From positions 3,658,001 through 3,722,000 of the forward strand of contig NZ_CP017114.1 of NCBI RefSeq assembly GCF_001720485.1: a stretch of DNA of 64,000 nt. Direction: 5' to 3'. This document shows positions 47,061-56,657 of this stretch, piece after piece (position 1 is the first letter of the stretch; each line of letters opens with the position of its first letter). The stretch is from Cobetia marina (GTDB taxonomy: Bacteria; Pseudomonadota; Gammaproteobacteria; Pseudomonadales; Halomonadaceae). Position numbers and translations under genes: made by a program. The notes beneath the pieces are model-generated. The model ran no database searches, was not told where the DNA came from, and was given only the letters and a program-made list of their open reading frames with translations.

Positions 47061-48086
47061 ATGCGCCAGTCCCGACGCCTGCCCTCTTCCCTTCGCGACA
47101 TCACGCCGTTGCGCCTCGCCGCCGCCATGGCAGCGCCGCTCGCGCTGGCCGCGGCAAGCCTGGTCGCCATGCCCGCCGCCGCGGCCGACAAGAGCGAATG
47201 CATCGCCCCGGCCAAGCCCGGCGGTGGCTACGACCTCACCTGCCGCCTGGCCGCCAATGGCCTGCTGGAAACCGGCATCATCGACTCGCCGATGATGGTC
47301 ACCTACATGCCGGGCGGTATCGGCGCGGTCGCCTACAACCACGTCATCGGGGTACGCAGTGATGACCCCAATCTGGTCGTGGCCGCCAGCACCGGTGCCG
47401 CCGTCAATCTGGCGCTGGGCAAGTTCGGCAAGTTCAGCGCCGATGACGTCCGCTGGGTTGGCGCACTGGGGGTCGACTATGGCGCGGTGGTCGTCAATGC
47501 AGACGCCCCGTGGCAGACCCTCGATGAACTGATGCAGGACCTCAAGGCACATCCCAGCGAGATTCCCTTCGGCGCCGGCGGCACCATCGGCAGCCAGGAC
47601 TGGATGAAGGCCGCGCTGATCGCCAAGTCCATCGATGTCTCGCCGCGCAAGCTGCGTTACGTGTCCTTCGAGGGCGGCGGTGAAGCGCTGGCGGCACTGC
47701 TGGGCAATCACATCAAGGTCTATACCGGTGATCTGTCCGAGCTCAAGTCCCAGCTTTCCAGCGGCAAGATTCGCGTACTGGCCGCGCTGTCCGAAGAACG
47801 CATGGACGGCACCTTCGCCGAGATTCCCACGGCTGCCGAACAGGGCTATGACGTGACCTGGCCGATCTGGCGTGGTTACTACATGGGCAAGGACGTCAGC
47901 GATGCCGACTACGACGCCTGGGTCGAACGCCTCAAGCAGTTGAGCGAAAAGCCGGAATTCGCCGAGATCCGTGAAGCCCGCGGTCTGTTCCCGATCCAGA
48001 AGTTCGGCGCGGATTTTGACGATTACGTGAAAGGCCAGGTCGCCGACTTCAAGACCCTCGCCAAGGAAGTGGGACTGACAAAATGA
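47061..48086 (+). CDS. tctC: Tripartite tricarboxylate transporter receptor TctC
   Basis: The 341-residue periplasmic receptor has a signal peptide (LAAAMAAPLALAAASLVAMPAAAA) and the Bug/TctC fold. Typical stretches are CIAPAKPGGGYDLTCR, VTYMPGGIGAVAYNHVIG, IPFGAGGTIGSQDWMKAAL and TWPIWRGYYMGKDVSD. CAGGAG precedes the start. It captures citrate or a related tricarboxylate and hands it to TctAB. Its stop overlaps the tctB start. It is the first gene of the tctCBA operon. Confidence 0.95.
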   Translation: MRQSRRLPSSLRDITPLRLAAAMAAPLALAAASLVAMPAAAADKSECIAPAKPGGGYDLTCRLAANGLLETGIIDSPMMVTYMPGGIGAVAYNHVIGVRSDDPNLVVAASTGAAVNLALGKFGKFSADDVRWVGALGVDYGAVVVNADAPWQTLDELMQDLKAHPSEIPFGAGGTIGSQDWMKAALIAKSIDVSPRKLRYVSFEGGGEALAALLGNHIKVYTGDLSELKSQLSSGKIRVLAALSEERMDGTFAEIPTAAEQGYDVTWPIWRGYYMGKDVSDADYDAWVERLKQLSEKPEFAEIREARGLFPIQKFGADFDDYVKGQVADFKTLAKEVGLTK

Positions 48087-48523
48087 GACTCGCCGCCGAT
48101 CGCATCCTGGGCTTCGCCCTGATGGGACTGGCGGCGTTCATCGTCGCCCAGTCCCTGAATATCGAAGTGCCCTTCGCCTACGACCCGGTAGGCCCCAAGG
48201 CCTTTCCCATCGGCCTCTCGATCCTGATGGCCATCTTCTCGCTGGTGCTGATCCTGCGCCCCGGCCCGGAAGGTGACTGGCCATCCGCCAGCGTGATGCT
48301 GCAACTGGGGCTGGTGATGGTGATCCTGATCGCCTTCGCCTTCTTCTTCGTGCGCCTCGGCTACCCCATCACGGCCGTCGCCGCCATCACCGCCATCGCC
48401 CGCCTGTTCGGTGCCCGCTGGCGCGCTGCCTGCGTGACCGGGGTGCTGATGGCCGGCGCAAGCTACGTGCTGTTCACCGCCGTGCTGGAAATCTCGCTGC
48501 CGACCGGGCTGTGGTTTTCCTGA
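48083..48523 (+). CDS. tctB: Tripartite tricarboxylate transporter small membrane subunit TctB
   Basis: The 146-residue protein has four hydrophobic helices (ILGFALMGLAAFIVAQSL; FPIGLSILMAIFSLVLIL; LQLGLVMVILIAFAFFFV; GVLMAGASYVLFTAVL) and the small-subunit motif YDPVGPKAFPIG. It starts within an ATGA overlap with tctC and is followed by tctA after 18 bases. It pairs with TctA in the inner membrane. Confidence 0.93.
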   Translation: MRLAADRILGFALMGLAAFIVAQSLNIEVPFAYDPVGPKAFPIGLSILMAIFSLVLILRPGPEGDWPSASVMLQLGLVMVILIAFAFFFVRLGYPITAVAAITAIARLFGARWRAACVTGVLMAGASYVLFTAVLEISLPTGLWFS

Positions 48524-48541
48524 TTCCGAGAGGGCTTTCTC

Positions 48542-50044
48542 ATGTTTGATTTCATCCTCCAGGGCTTTGGCGTCGCACTGACGCCACTCAACCTTGGCCT
48601 AGCCTTCAGTGGCGCACTGCTGGGCACCTTGTTCGGTGCCTTGCCGGGCATCGGCCCCATCAACGGCATCGCCATTCTGATGCCGCTGGCCTATACCCTC
48701 GGCCTGCCGGCGGAATCGGCACTGATTCTGCTCGCAGGCATCTATACCGGTGCCGAATACGGCGGCCGGATGTCGAGCATTCTGCTCAACGTGCCGGGGG
48801 ATGCCGGCGCCGTGATGACCACCCTCGACGGCTATCCGCTGGCCAAGCAGGGCCTGGCGGGGCCGGCACTGGGCATCTCGGCGATCAGCTCCTTCGTCGG
48901 TGCCAGCATCGCGATCCTGGGTCTGACCCTGTTCGCCCCGCTGCTGGCCAAGGTGGCCGTGCAGTTCGGTCCGGCGGAACTGTTCACCATGATGGTGTTC
49001 GCCTTCGCGTCCATGTCGGTGATGATGGGCAAGGACCCGGTCAAGACGGCGCTGGGCGCCATTCTCGGCGTGCTGATCGGCACCGTCGGCGTCGATTCCG
49101 GCACCGGTATCCAGCGCTTCACCTTCGATATCCCCGACCTCTACGACGGCATCGACTTCGTGGTGCTGATCATCGGCATGTTCGCAATCAGTGAAATCCT
49201 GCTGATGCTGGAAAGCCGCCTGCAGCATGGCAAGACCGGCGCCCTGCCTGTCATCGGCCGCGTCTTCGTGACGATGAAGGAAATCCTCTACTGCAAGGGC
49301 GCCATGCTGCGCTCCGGCCTGCTCGGCTTTTTGATCGGTGTGCTGCCGGGTACCGGCGCCTCGGTGGCGGGGGCCGTCTCCTACACCACCGAGAAACGTG
49401 TCAGCGACAAGAACAACACCTTCGGTACCGGCGACATGCGCGGCCTGGCCGCGCCGGAAGCCGCCAACAACGCGTCCGCAGCGGGCTCCTTCGTGCCGAT
49501 GCTGACCCTGGGCATTCCGGGCTCCGGCACCACCGCCGTGCTACTGGGCGCGCTGATGCTCTACAACATCACGCCCGGCCCGATGATGTTCAGCGAGCAT
49601 CCCAAGGTCGCGGGCGGGCTGATCGCCTCGCTGTACATCGGCAACATCGTGCTGTTGCTGCTCAACCTGCCGCTGGCCGGCTTCTTCGCGCGCGTGCTGA
49701 CCATCCCGCGCTGGGCGCTGGTACCGGGCATCGTCATCCTGTCCTTCGTCGGGGTCTATCAGCTGCATTCCGACATGGGGGCCATCTATCTGATGCTGGG
49801 CATCGGCGTGCTGGGCTACCTGTTGCGCAAGCTGAACTTCTCGCTGGCCACCATCGTGCTGGGCTTCGTGCTCGGCGGACTGATGGAAGAGAATCTGCGT
49901 CGTGCCCTGGCCATCAGCGGTGGCGACAGCAGTATCCTGTGGCAATCGGGCATCTCGCAGGGCCTGTGGCTGGCCTCGCTGTTGCTGCTGCTCGGGCCTT
50001 TCCTGCTGTCACGACTCGGCAAGCGCAAGACGCGTACAGCCTGA
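48542..50044 (+). CDS. tctA: Tripartite tricarboxylate transporter large membrane subunit TctA
   Basis: The 500-residue integral membrane protein has about 11-12 helices. It carries the family's duplicated glycine-rich motifs (LGTLFGALPGIGPINGIAILMPLAY near residue 30; FVPMLTLGIPGSGTTAVLLGALM near 320). AEYGGRMSSILLNVPGDAG near 80 is also diagnostic. It forms the sodium- or proton-coupled permeation pathway. GAGAGGG lies upstream of the ATG. It ends the operon, followed by a hairpin terminator. Confidence 0.96.
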   Translation: MFDFILQGFGVALTPLNLGLAFSGALLGTLFGALPGIGPINGIAILMPLAYTLGLPAESALILLAGIYTGAEYGGRMSSILLNVPGDAGAVMTTLDGYPLAKQGLAGPALGISAISSFVGASIAILGLTLFAPLLAKVAVQFGPAELFTMMVFAFASMSVMMGKDPVKTALGAILGVLIGTVGVDSGTGIQRFTFDIPDLYDGIDFVVLIIGMFAISEILLMLESRLQHGKTGALPVIGRVFVTMKEILYCKGAMLRSGLLGFLIGVLPGTGASVAGAVSYTTEKRVSDKNNTFGTGDMRGLAAPEAANNASAAGSFVPMLTLGIPGSGTTAVLLGALMLYNITPGPMMFSEHPKVAGGLIASLYIGNIVLLLLNLPLAGFFARVLTIPRWALVPGIVILSFVGVYQLHSDMGAIYLMLGIGVLGYLLRKLNFSLATIVLGFVLGGLMEENLRRALAISGGDSSILWQSGISQGLWLASLLLLLGPFLLSRLGKRKTRTA

Positions 50045-50070
50045 TCAAGGCACCCCGTGTGGCAAACCCC

Positions 50071-50104
50071 AAGCCCCCGTTCTCCATCAGGAGTCCGGGG
50101 GCTT
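50071..50104 (+). terminator. Terminator after tctA
   Basis: A 9-bp stem (AAGCCCCCG/CGGGGGCTT) with a 16-base loop is followed by CTTGG, 26 bases after the tctA stop. Confidence 0.6.
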
Positions 50105-50205
50105 CTTGGTGGCAGGCTCCCCGCCTGTGGCATCATGGCCCTCTCCATCTACCAGACAAGCTCCGCCACGGATTCCCCCACAAGCCCTCACACAAGGATT
50201 GCCGC

Positions 50206-51576
50206 GTGTTCGAAACATCGTCTGCCGCCGATGCCATCAGCGTCACCCAGCTGAATCGTGAGTCCAAGCGCCTGCTGGAGCGGGGGCTGGGGGAGCTCTG
50301 GATCGAGGGGGAAATCTCGGGTTTCTCGCAGCCACGCTCTGGCCACTGCTACTTCACGCTCAAGGATGACAACGCCCAGGTGCGTTGTGCGCTGTTCAAG
50401 AGCCGCGCCCAGTTCCTGCGTGAGAAGCCCAAGGATGGTGACCGGGTGCGGGTGCGCGCCAAGGTGTCGCTGTTCGAGGCGCGTGGCGACTATCAGTTGA
50501 TCGTCGAGGCGCTGCAGCAGGCGGGGCTGGGGGAGTGGCTGGCGCGCCTGGCACGCCTCAAGGAGCAGCTGGCAGCCGAGGGCGTGTTCGCCAATCAGCG
50601 CGCCCTGCCCCACCCGCCGCGCCATCTGGGGGTGATCACCTCCGCGACCGGCGCGGCGCTGCAGGACGTGATCGCGGTGACCCGCAAGCGCTGGCCTCAG
50701 GCACGCCTGAGCGTGCTGCCGGTGGCGGTGCAGGGGCCACAGGCGGTACCCCAGCTGATTCGTGCGGTGGCGATGGCCAATCGCGACAGCGATTGCGATG
50801 CGCTGCTGATCACGCGGGGCGGCGGCAGTCTCGAGGACCTGTGGGCCTTCAATGACCAGCATCTGGCGCGCGCGATCTTCCACTCGCGCCTGCCGGTGGT
50901 GGCGGCCATCGGCCACGAGACTGACACCACACTGGCGGAACTGGCCGCCGACCTGCGCGCGCCCACGCCATCCGCCGCCGCCGAGGCGCTGTATCCGGAT
51001 CAACGTGCCCAGGTGCAGCAGCTGGCTGCCCTCACGCAGCGTCTGTGGCGCGCTCAGCGCGGACGGCTCGATCAGGCGGCACAGCGACTGGATCACGCCC
51101 GCTCGCGCCTGCGCCATCCGGCGCGCGAGCTGCAGGCCCAGCGTCAGCAAGCCCGTGAGCTGGAGCGCCGCCTGCACGCCGCAGTGCGCATGCGCATGAC
51201 CCGTGAGCAGCAGAAGGCCGACCAGCTGACCCGCCGCCTGCAGCAGGCCAGCCCCGCACGCGACATCCAGCGCCATCGCCAGCAGCTGGCGATGCTGACA
51301 CCACGCCTCGACAATGCCCTGCCGCGCCGGCTGGCAGCGGATCGTGAGCGACTGGAAGGCGCGATGCGCGCACTGAACGCGGTCAGCCCGCTCAACGTGC
51401 TCAACCGCGGCTATGCCATCGTCGAGCGCGTCGGCGGCAGCCAGACGCCGGCAGCGGACGACAGCAAGGTGATCCGCGCCGCCCATCAGACCCAGCCCGG
51501 CGAGATGCTCTCGATCCGCCTCGGCGAGGGTCGTCTGGCCGTCGAGGTCAAGCGCCGCTACAAGCCCAGGCCCTGA
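50206..51576 (+). CDS. xseA: Exodeoxyribonuclease VII large subunit
   Basis: GTG 50206 with AAGGAT upstream matches the family's N-terminus (ISVTQLNRESKRLLERGLGELWIEGEISG) and gives 456 residues; the frame's upstream extension is not coding. The N-terminal OB-fold (SGHCYFTLKDDNAQVRCALFK) is followed by the catalytic core (GVITSATGAALQDVI; ITRGGGSLEDLWAFND; AIGHETDTTLAELAAD). A long Arg/Gln-rich coiled coil and a C-terminal domain with LNRGYAIV follow. With XseB it degrades single-stranded DNA. It is monocistronic here; xseB is not in the window. Confidence 0.97.
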   Translation: MFETSSAADAISVTQLNRESKRLLERGLGELWIEGEISGFSQPRSGHCYFTLKDDNAQVRCALFKSRAQFLREKPKDGDRVRVRAKVSLFEARGDYQLIVEALQQAGLGEWLARLARLKEQLAAEGVFANQRALPHPPRHLGVITSATGAALQDVIAVTRKRWPQARLSVLPVAVQGPQAVPQLIRAVAMANRDSDCDALLITRGGGSLEDLWAFNDQHLARAIFHSRLPVVAAIGHETDTTLAELAADLRAPTPSAAAEALYPDQRAQVQQLAALTQRLWRAQRGRLDQAAQRLDHARSRLRHPARELQAQRQQARELERRLHAAVRMRMTREQQKADQLTRRLQQASPARDIQRHRQQLAMLTPRLDNALPRRLAADRERLEGAMRALNAVSPLNVLNRGYAIVERVGGSQTPAADDSKVIRAAHQTQPGEMLSIRLGEGRLAVEVKRRYKPRP

Positions 51577-51610
51577 GCACCTGATCGGCACTGATGCGCC
51601 ACCAGACCGA

Positions 51611-51647
51611 AAAAAGCCCCGCTACCGAAACCGGTAACGGGGCTTTT
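51611..51647 (+). terminator. Strong terminator after xseA
   Basis: AAAAAGCCCCGCTACCG pairs with CGGTAACGGGGCTTTTT with one bulge and is followed by the T run, 35 bases past the stop. Confidence 0.88.
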
Positions 51648-51750
51648 TCATGGGCGGTTCACGTCAGATACACCGAACCGCTCTTGATCACTCGCCTTGC
51701 GCACCACTCACACTGACACGCGTGAACGGCTACGCAGGTCTTGACCCTGG

Positions 51751-51871
51751 TCTTTCGCGTGACTTCGGACGCGCTGGATTGCTTTTGACCTTACGCCTTT
51801 CGCGCAGCTTCGGGCGCGCTGGATCGCTTTTGACCTTACGCCTTTCGCGCAGCTTCGGGCGCGCTGGATCA
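51751..51871. repeat. 45-bp tandem repeat (2.7 copies) starting at the glrR stop codon
   Basis: The anchor CTTTCGCG recurs at 51752, 51797 and 51842, exactly 45 bases apart. Two units are nearly identical and the left one is diverged. On the minus strand the first unit begins within the glrR stop codon (TTTTGATCCAGCGCGCCCG). Since 45 is a multiple of three, a 15-residue peptide repeat is open in the same frame. Each unit holds a small CGCGC/GCGCG stem. Confidence 0.9.
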
Positions 51872-53236
51872 AAAGTCAGGCGGTCCCTGCTCGGCGCCCG
51901 GCTTGAAGGCGCCCGGCTCCAGATCATGACGTCCCAGCAGCTTGTAGAAATCGGTGCGGTTGCGCCCGGCGATCCGCGCGGCCTGGGTCACGTTGCCTTC
52001 GGTGATCTTGAGCACCTTGATCAGATAGCTGCGCTCGAAACCGGCACGCGCCTCGGAGAAGGACGGCAAGGCGTTCTCTTCTGCGGCCAGCGCCTGGGAG
52101 ACCAGCGCTTCCGGAATCATCGAGGAGCTGGTGAGGGCGACACACTGCTCGACCACGTTGACCAGCTGACGCACGTTGCCCGGCCAGGCACTGGAGGCCA
52201 GCAGATTGAGCGCTTCCGGCGAGAAGCCCTTCACGAACGGCTTGTGGCGGGCAGCCGCCTGGCTGATCAGGTACTTGGCCAGCAGCGGCACATCCTCGGC
52301 ACGCTCGCGCAGGGCGGGCAGCTTGAGATTGACCACGTTGAGGCGGTAGTAGAGATCTTCGCGGAAGTCGCCGTCATGCATCGCCTTGTCGAGGTTGCGG
52401 TGCGTGGCGGAGATGATGCGCACATCGATGGGCACTGACGTCGTGGAGCCCAGCGGGCGGATCTGACGCTCCTGCAGCGCACGCAGCAGCTTGACCTGCA
52501 ACGCCAGCGGCATGTCGCCGATCTCATCGAGGAACAGGGTGCCGCCATCCGCCGCCTGGAACAGGCCCTGGTGCGCGCTGACCGCACCGGTGAAGGAGCC
52601 CTTGGCGTGACCGAACAGCTCGCTTTCCAGCAGTTGCTCCGGCAGCGCGCCACAGTTGATGGCGACGAAGGGACGCGAGGCACGCGGGCTGGCGTTGTGG
52701 ATGGCCTTGGCCATCAGCTCCTTGCCGGAGCCGGACGGGCCGGTGACCAGCACGCTGACATCGGAAGCCGCGACCATGCGTGCCTGCTCGAGAATCTGCT
52801 CCATCTGCGGGGAACGCGTGATGATGCCGGCACGCCAGGCATCGTCACCCTCCTTTACGGGCGGCGCCTGGGCCAGCGCCTCGTCGATGGCCGCGAACAG
52901 CTCATCCTTGTCGACGGGCTTGGTCAGGAAGCTGAACACGCCCTGACGAGTGGCACTGACGGCATCCGGGATCGAGCCATGCGCCGTGAGCAGGATGACC
53001 GGCATGCCCGGCTGACGCTTCTGCAGCTCACCGAACAGCGCCATGCCATCCATCTCGTCCATGCGCAGGTCAGACAGCACCAGGTCAGGACGCGCCGCCT
53101 CCAGACGGCTGAGCGCCTCACGGCCGCTACTGGCGGTGGTGACCTTGAAGCCACGGCTTTCGAGACGCATGCCGAGCAGCTTGAGCAGACTTGCATCGTC
53201 ATCCACGAGCAGAATATGCGCTTGAGCGTATTTCAC
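51869..53236 (-). CDS. glrR: Sigma-54-dependent response regulator GlrR (QseF)
   Basis: GTG 53236 follows AAGGAGAG and gives 455 residues; upstream codons are unsupported. The receiver domain ([29 protein letters not shown] with the phospho-acceptor; [10 protein letters not shown]) is followed by the AAA+ sigma-54 activator core. The core shows Walker [16 protein letters not shown], the GAFTGA-equivalent [26 protein letters not shown] and [15 protein letters not shown] Fis-type helix-turn-helix closes it ([21 protein letters not shown]). It acts downstream of GlrK in envelope-stress control; rpoE is its known target in enteric bacteria. Its stop codon opens a 45-bp tandem array. Confidence 0.95.
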   Translation of the reverse strand: MKYAQAHILLVDDDASLLKLLGMRLESRGFKVTTASSGREALSRLEAARPDLVLSDLRMDEMDGMALFGELQKRQPGMPVILLTAHGSIPDAVSATRQGVFSFLTKPVDKDELFAAIDEALAQAPPVKEGDDAWRAGIITRSPQMEQILEQARMVAASDVSVLVTGPSGSGKELMAKAIHNASPRASRPFVAINCGALPEQLLESELFGHAKGSFTGAVSAHQGLFQAADGGTLFLDEIGDMPLALQVKLLRALQERQIRPLGSTTSVPIDVRIISATHRNLDKAMHDGDFREDLYYRLNVVNLKLPALRERAEDVPLLAKYLISQAAARHKPFVKGFSPEALNLLASSAWPGNVRQLVNVVEQCVALTSSSMIPEALVSQALAAEENALPSFSEARAGFERSYLIKVLKITEGNVTQAARIAGRNRTDFYKLLGRHDLEPGAFKPGAEQGPPDF

Positions 53237-53357
53237 ACTAACTCTCCTTGCGGGCCTGTCGCTCGGAAATCCCTCCGACGTCAGTCCCGCACAGTCTTGC
53301 GTCATGCAGCCGGTTGGGCCAATGACAGTTCGTGGCCAGACACGCCCGGCATCGGAT

Positions 53358-53924
53358 TCAGGGCGTGGTCTGACGGCGAGAATTGATGGCTTCCTCGATG
53401 GCGGTCAGCGCCTCGAGCTTCTTGCTGAGCTGGGCGTTCTCGGCACTCAGCTTGCGGCGGACGCCTTCGCTCTTGTCGCGATCCGCGATCAGGCCGCGAC
53501 GCTCCTCCAGCCCGTTGAGCCACTGGCGCAGCAGCGGCTGCAGACGACTCGGCGCGGTGGGCAGGTCCGCCTTGTAGAGGTCAGAGGCCAGTTCCCAATC
53601 GGACTCGTCTCCCCAGCTGAGCACGATGGCACGCGCCAGACGACGGTCATGGCGGTTGCCTTCCAGCTGCATCAGGGTGCTGTCGCGCCACTGATCGTTG
53701 CCGCGTTGAGCCTGCAGCGCAAAGGCGACCCACTCATCCAGCAGGCAGTTTCCTTCCTTGAAATCGGGCAGATCGCCCGCCCCATGACAGCTGTCCTGAA
53801 CGCTGGGAGTATCGGCGACGTGTTCGTTGCCCGGCAAGGTGATATTCGACAGGGCGCCACAGGCACTGAGCAAGCTGACCAGCATGCCGGTGGTGATTCC
53901 CGTCAACAGTCGTTGACCCTTCAT
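53358..53924 (-). CDS. qseG: QseG-like outer-membrane lipoprotein
   Basis: ATG 53924 with AAGGAAGAG upstream gives 188 residues. A signal peptide ends in the lipobox LLSAC at about residue 21. The mature part carries DSCHGAGDLPDFKEGNCLLDEW, then a helical region (LLRQWLNGLEERRGLIADRDK) and a C-terminal coiled coil. It lies between glrK and glrR in one leftward operon, the arrangement of qseE-qseG-qseF in enteric bacteria. There QseG is an outer-membrane lipoprotein that activates the QseE/GlrK kinase. Sequence similarity to enteric QseG is modest by eye; assignment leans on position and lipoprotein form. Confidence 0.78.
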   Translation of the reverse strand: MKGQRLLTGITTGMLVSLLSACGALSNITLPGNEHVADTPSVQDSCHGAGDLPDFKEGNCLLDEWVAFALQAQRGNDQWRDSTLMQLEGNRHDRRLARAIVLSWGDESDWELASDLYKADLPTAPSRLQPLLRQWLNGLEERRGLIADRDKSEGVRRKLSAENAQLSKKLEALTAIEEAINSRRQTTP

Positions 53925-53968
53925 CACTTCTCTTCCTTGCGTGTCTGATGGCACTCTCGGGTGCCATT

Positions 53969-55501
53969 TCATGTGGTATGGGGTGCACTGTCACCCCCCA
54001 GCAGGACCTGCTCACCTTCCTGACTAGAGGAGGGTGAGCGGCTGGGGGTCGGCAAGGTCAGGCGGAAACAGACGTCGGCCTTGGCGTCCTCCACCAGCGC
54101 CAGTTGACCAAACTGGGCGCGAGCACTGTCGGCGGCCACCGAAAGACCGATACCGGAGCCCTTGAGCGGCCCCTTGCGCTTCACCGCGCCCTGATAGAAG
54201 GGCTGGAACAGGTGATCGCGGTCCTTCGGAGCGATCGGTTCGCCGCTGTTGGCGACCTCGATCACCAGCTGGCGACGCTCCTTGCGCGCCCTCAGCCATA
54301 GATCGCCGCCATCTTCCCCATAGGCGATGGCGTTGGAGATCAGGTTGTCGAGAATCCGGCCGGTACGCGGACGATCCGCCTCCCAGCTGAGGCTGGCGGG
54401 TGGCAGGTGCACGCGCATGCCCTTCTTCTCCAGTGCCAGGCGGTGCTTTGACAGCACTTCCTTGAAGACTTCGTGCACATCGAAGCGGCTACGTTCGAGC
54501 CCCTGATTGTGTTGCAGCAGATTGTAGTCCAGGAGCTGCTCGATCAGCTTCTGCAATTCCTTGCTGGAGTCATCCAGCAGGCCAAGAATTTCCATCTGAT
54601 GCGGGCTGAGCGGGCCGGCGATCTCATCGATCAACAGCCCGGTGCCTTCACGGATGCTGGCCAGCGGTGTCTTGAGCTCATGCGACATGTGACGCAGGAA
54701 CTGCTGCTTCTGCTCTTCCAGCTCATCCAGACGCGCCGCCAGCCAGTCGAGACGCTCACCCAGCTGGACCAGCTCGGCGGGCCCCTTGATGAGCGGACCC
54801 TCTCGGTCGGTGCCGCTGCCGAGACCATTGATGCGCCGCTCCAGCTGACGGATGGGACGAATGATCAGCCAGGTGAAGAACAGCATCAGCAACAGACTGA
54901 TGGAGACGAGCGCGGCCGTCTGCCACCACAGTTGAGTCTTCACCTGGGAGGCGCGCGCACGAATGCCCTCGATGCGGGCATCGACGAGTTCACGGGTGGA
55001 GTTCAGAAGGCCGCTGGCCTGGATGGAGAAGGGACCGAAGTCCTCGAGATGACTGCTGACCTGCGCCACGCTCATCTCCGGCATGCGCTCGAGTTGCGAC
55101 AGCGAGCCCTTGAGTTCGCTTACGCGCGGGTCTCCCTCGCCCAGCAGGCGCGCCTGCTCGTCCAGCAGCTCGCGGAAGGCACTGGCCTTGTCAGCGTAGA
55201 TCTTCATCAGATCCGGATTTTCCAGCACCGCGTACTGGCGTGCGCTGCGCTCCATCTCGACGGCGAGATTGGTCAGGGTGCGGGCTCGGCGAGTCTGGTC
55301 AACCGCCTGGCGAGCGCTGACATCGGCCAGCTCCGAGAGCTCGGAGAGTGCCTGACCCGCCTGGAACATCAGCACTGCAATCGGCAGCATCACCACCATG
55401 AATGCCATCAATACCAATTGAAGCAGAGAGCGGGGGCGCCAGTGCCGTGTCACCTTGGAGGCCATTGAAAGAACTCTATGCAGGAAAGGGGTGGTCATCA
55501 T
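53969..55501 (-). CDS. glrK: Sensor histidine kinase GlrK (QseE)
   Basis: The product has up to 510 residues; an internal ATG at 55465 gives an N-terminus closer to known GlrK (SLLQLVLMAFMVVMLPIAVL). Two membrane helices flank a mostly helical periplasmic domain (residues about 50-180). The second helix (ALVSISLLLMLFFTWLII) leads to HAMP. The HisKA box is LRHMSHELKTPLASIREG and ATPase boxes are LDNLISNAIAYGEDG and KGSGIGLSVAADSA. It is first in the glrK-qseG-glrR operon and phosphorylates GlrR in response to envelope perturbation. No glmY-like small RNA gene was recognised upstream. Confidence 0.92.
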   Translation of the reverse strand: MMTTPFLHRVLSMASKVTRHWRPRSLLQLVLMAFMVVMLPIAVLMFQAGQALSELSELADVSARQAVDQTRRARTLTNLAVEMERSARQYAVLENPDLMKIYADKASAFRELLDEQARLLGEGDPRVSELKGSLSQLERMPEMSVAQVSSHLEDFGPFSIQASGLLNSTRELVDARIEGIRARASQVKTQLWWQTAALVSISLLLMLFFTWLIIRPIRQLERRINGLGSGTDREGPLIKGPAELVQLGERLDWLAARLDELEEQKQQFLRHMSHELKTPLASIREGTGLLIDEIAGPLSPHQMEILGLLDDSSKELQKLIEQLLDYNLLQHNQGLERSRFDVHEVFKEVLSKHRLALEKKGMRVHLPPASLSWEADRPRTGRILDNLISNAIAYGEDGGDLWLRARKERRQLVIEVANSGEPIAPKDRDHLFQPFYQGAVKRKGPLKGSGIGLSVAADSARAQFGQLALVEDAKADVCFRLTLPTPSRSPSSSQEGEQVLLGGDSAPHTT

Positions 55502-56434
55502 CGAATCACGTCTTCCAAGGATACCAGAGTTCGCCAGCGCCCATCGCGGTTGCCAGTTCGTTAATCAATATGATTCTGATTTAATTCATCCCCGCTCGAC
55601 GACAGAAACCGCGCCCGGGCAGGTGTCGTGGATGATTCACTTGACCCATCCTCGTGAAACGCACAAAAAGAGGGCCGGCAAGAGCCGGCCCAAGTACGCA
55701 GGGAACTGAAGGGTCAGTCATCACGACGAATGCCTGTTACCTGGAGAGCAGACCTCCATCGTGATTGCTGGGCCTGACAGGTGGTCTGCCTGTCGCTGGC
55801 CCGGGAGTCGCCAGTGCCACCTGGTGGTCGTTCCAGGTCAGTTGACACTCGCCTCGGACAGGGTCCGAGCTCCCTATCGGATACATCACAGGGGGGCGAT
55901 GCATCGCAATGCTTGCGGCGCTCGCCGGGCACTTCCCGGCGCTCACCTGAATTCCGGGGATGGCGGTGACGGATCAAGCATCACCGCATCCAGTATCGGG
56001 CATCCATGCCCGGGCATCCTTGCCCTAAAGATACTTTCCATGCCCTCTGGGGGCCGTACCTGTCTCATCGCAACCTGAAGTCACACATCGCGTGGAGCAG
56101 ACGCTTGGCCTGTCAGCGATCACGGAGCGCACAGGGTAGTGAGTACCGTCATCGCTGGAAGGCCGGAGAGAATGTCCATTTTCATGGGCACTCCCTCGTG
56201 CTCAACATGACTATTGCCAACGCCGTGCCAATAACCGCAAAACACATTCAAAAACAATGACTTGCAAAGATACAAAAACCGGCATCGGCGTGGATTCCCA
56301 CGCACGAGGCGTGAAACGATGAAATACATGTCCTTTTCGTCGCAAAATGCCAACAGTTATCGTTGGTATCCGATTTTCTCCTTCCATATCAATCAATTGA
56401 AACGTCTCCTTTGCAAGACATCGCGCCACTCACT
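55502..56434. other. Long region without a confident gene
   Basis: About 930 bases between glrK and the argA 3' region. Candidate frames on both strands (such as a minus frame at 55737-55946) have no ribosome site and unusual Pro/Arg-rich composition. The only clear signal is a minus-strand terminator at 55672-55691, implying a leftward transcript of unknown origin. The right part (56200-56420) is AT-richer. Confidence 0.5.
55666..55691 (-). terminator. Orphan minus-strand Rho-independent terminator
   Basis: A perfect 8-bp stem (GGGCCGGC/GCCGGCCC) with loop AAGA is followed leftward by CTCTTTTTG. No annotated minus-strand gene ends just before it, so it may close a small RNA or small-protein transcript. 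Confidence 0.65.
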
Positions 56435-56529
56435 GATCCAGAAGTGCGACATCGATCCAGAAGCGCGGCATTGATCCAGAAGCGCGGCATCGATCAAGAA
56501 TTGCGACATCGAGCCAGAAGCGCGGCATC
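56435..56529. repeat. Five-copy 19-bp tandem repeat
   Basis: Units of the form GATCCAGAAGCGCGGCATC begin at 56435, 56454, 56473, 56492 and 56511, exactly 19 bases apart, with a few substitutions each. The array lies just beyond the argA terminator hairpin. There are no spacers. Confidence 0.93.
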
Positions 56530-56559
56530 TTGCCGGAATTTCCCGCCCATCATGCACAA

Positions 56560-56603
56560 GACCCCCGTCAGTCACCTGAAAGTTCAGACGGCTGACGGGG
56601 GTC
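56560..56603 (-). terminator. Hairpin terminator after argA
   Basis: A perfect 12-bp stem (GACCCCCGTCAG/CTGACGGGGGTC) with a 20-base loop lies 55 bases after the argA stop. The leftward T tract is weak (TTGTG). Confidence 0.6.
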
Positions 56604-56657
56604 GAGAGTCTTGAGGGTGACGGCAAGCGCCTTGAGCGCCACGTGCTTGGGTCGTGA

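Noticed and set aside
55737..55946. 69-codon minus-strand gene ahead of the orphan terminator
   Set aside because: No ribosome site at any in-frame start and Pro/Arg-rich composition; a non-coding transcript explains the terminator equally well.
56435..56529. CRISPR array or integrative-element attachment site
   Set aside because: The 19-bp units are back to back without spacers, and no integrase gene is near.
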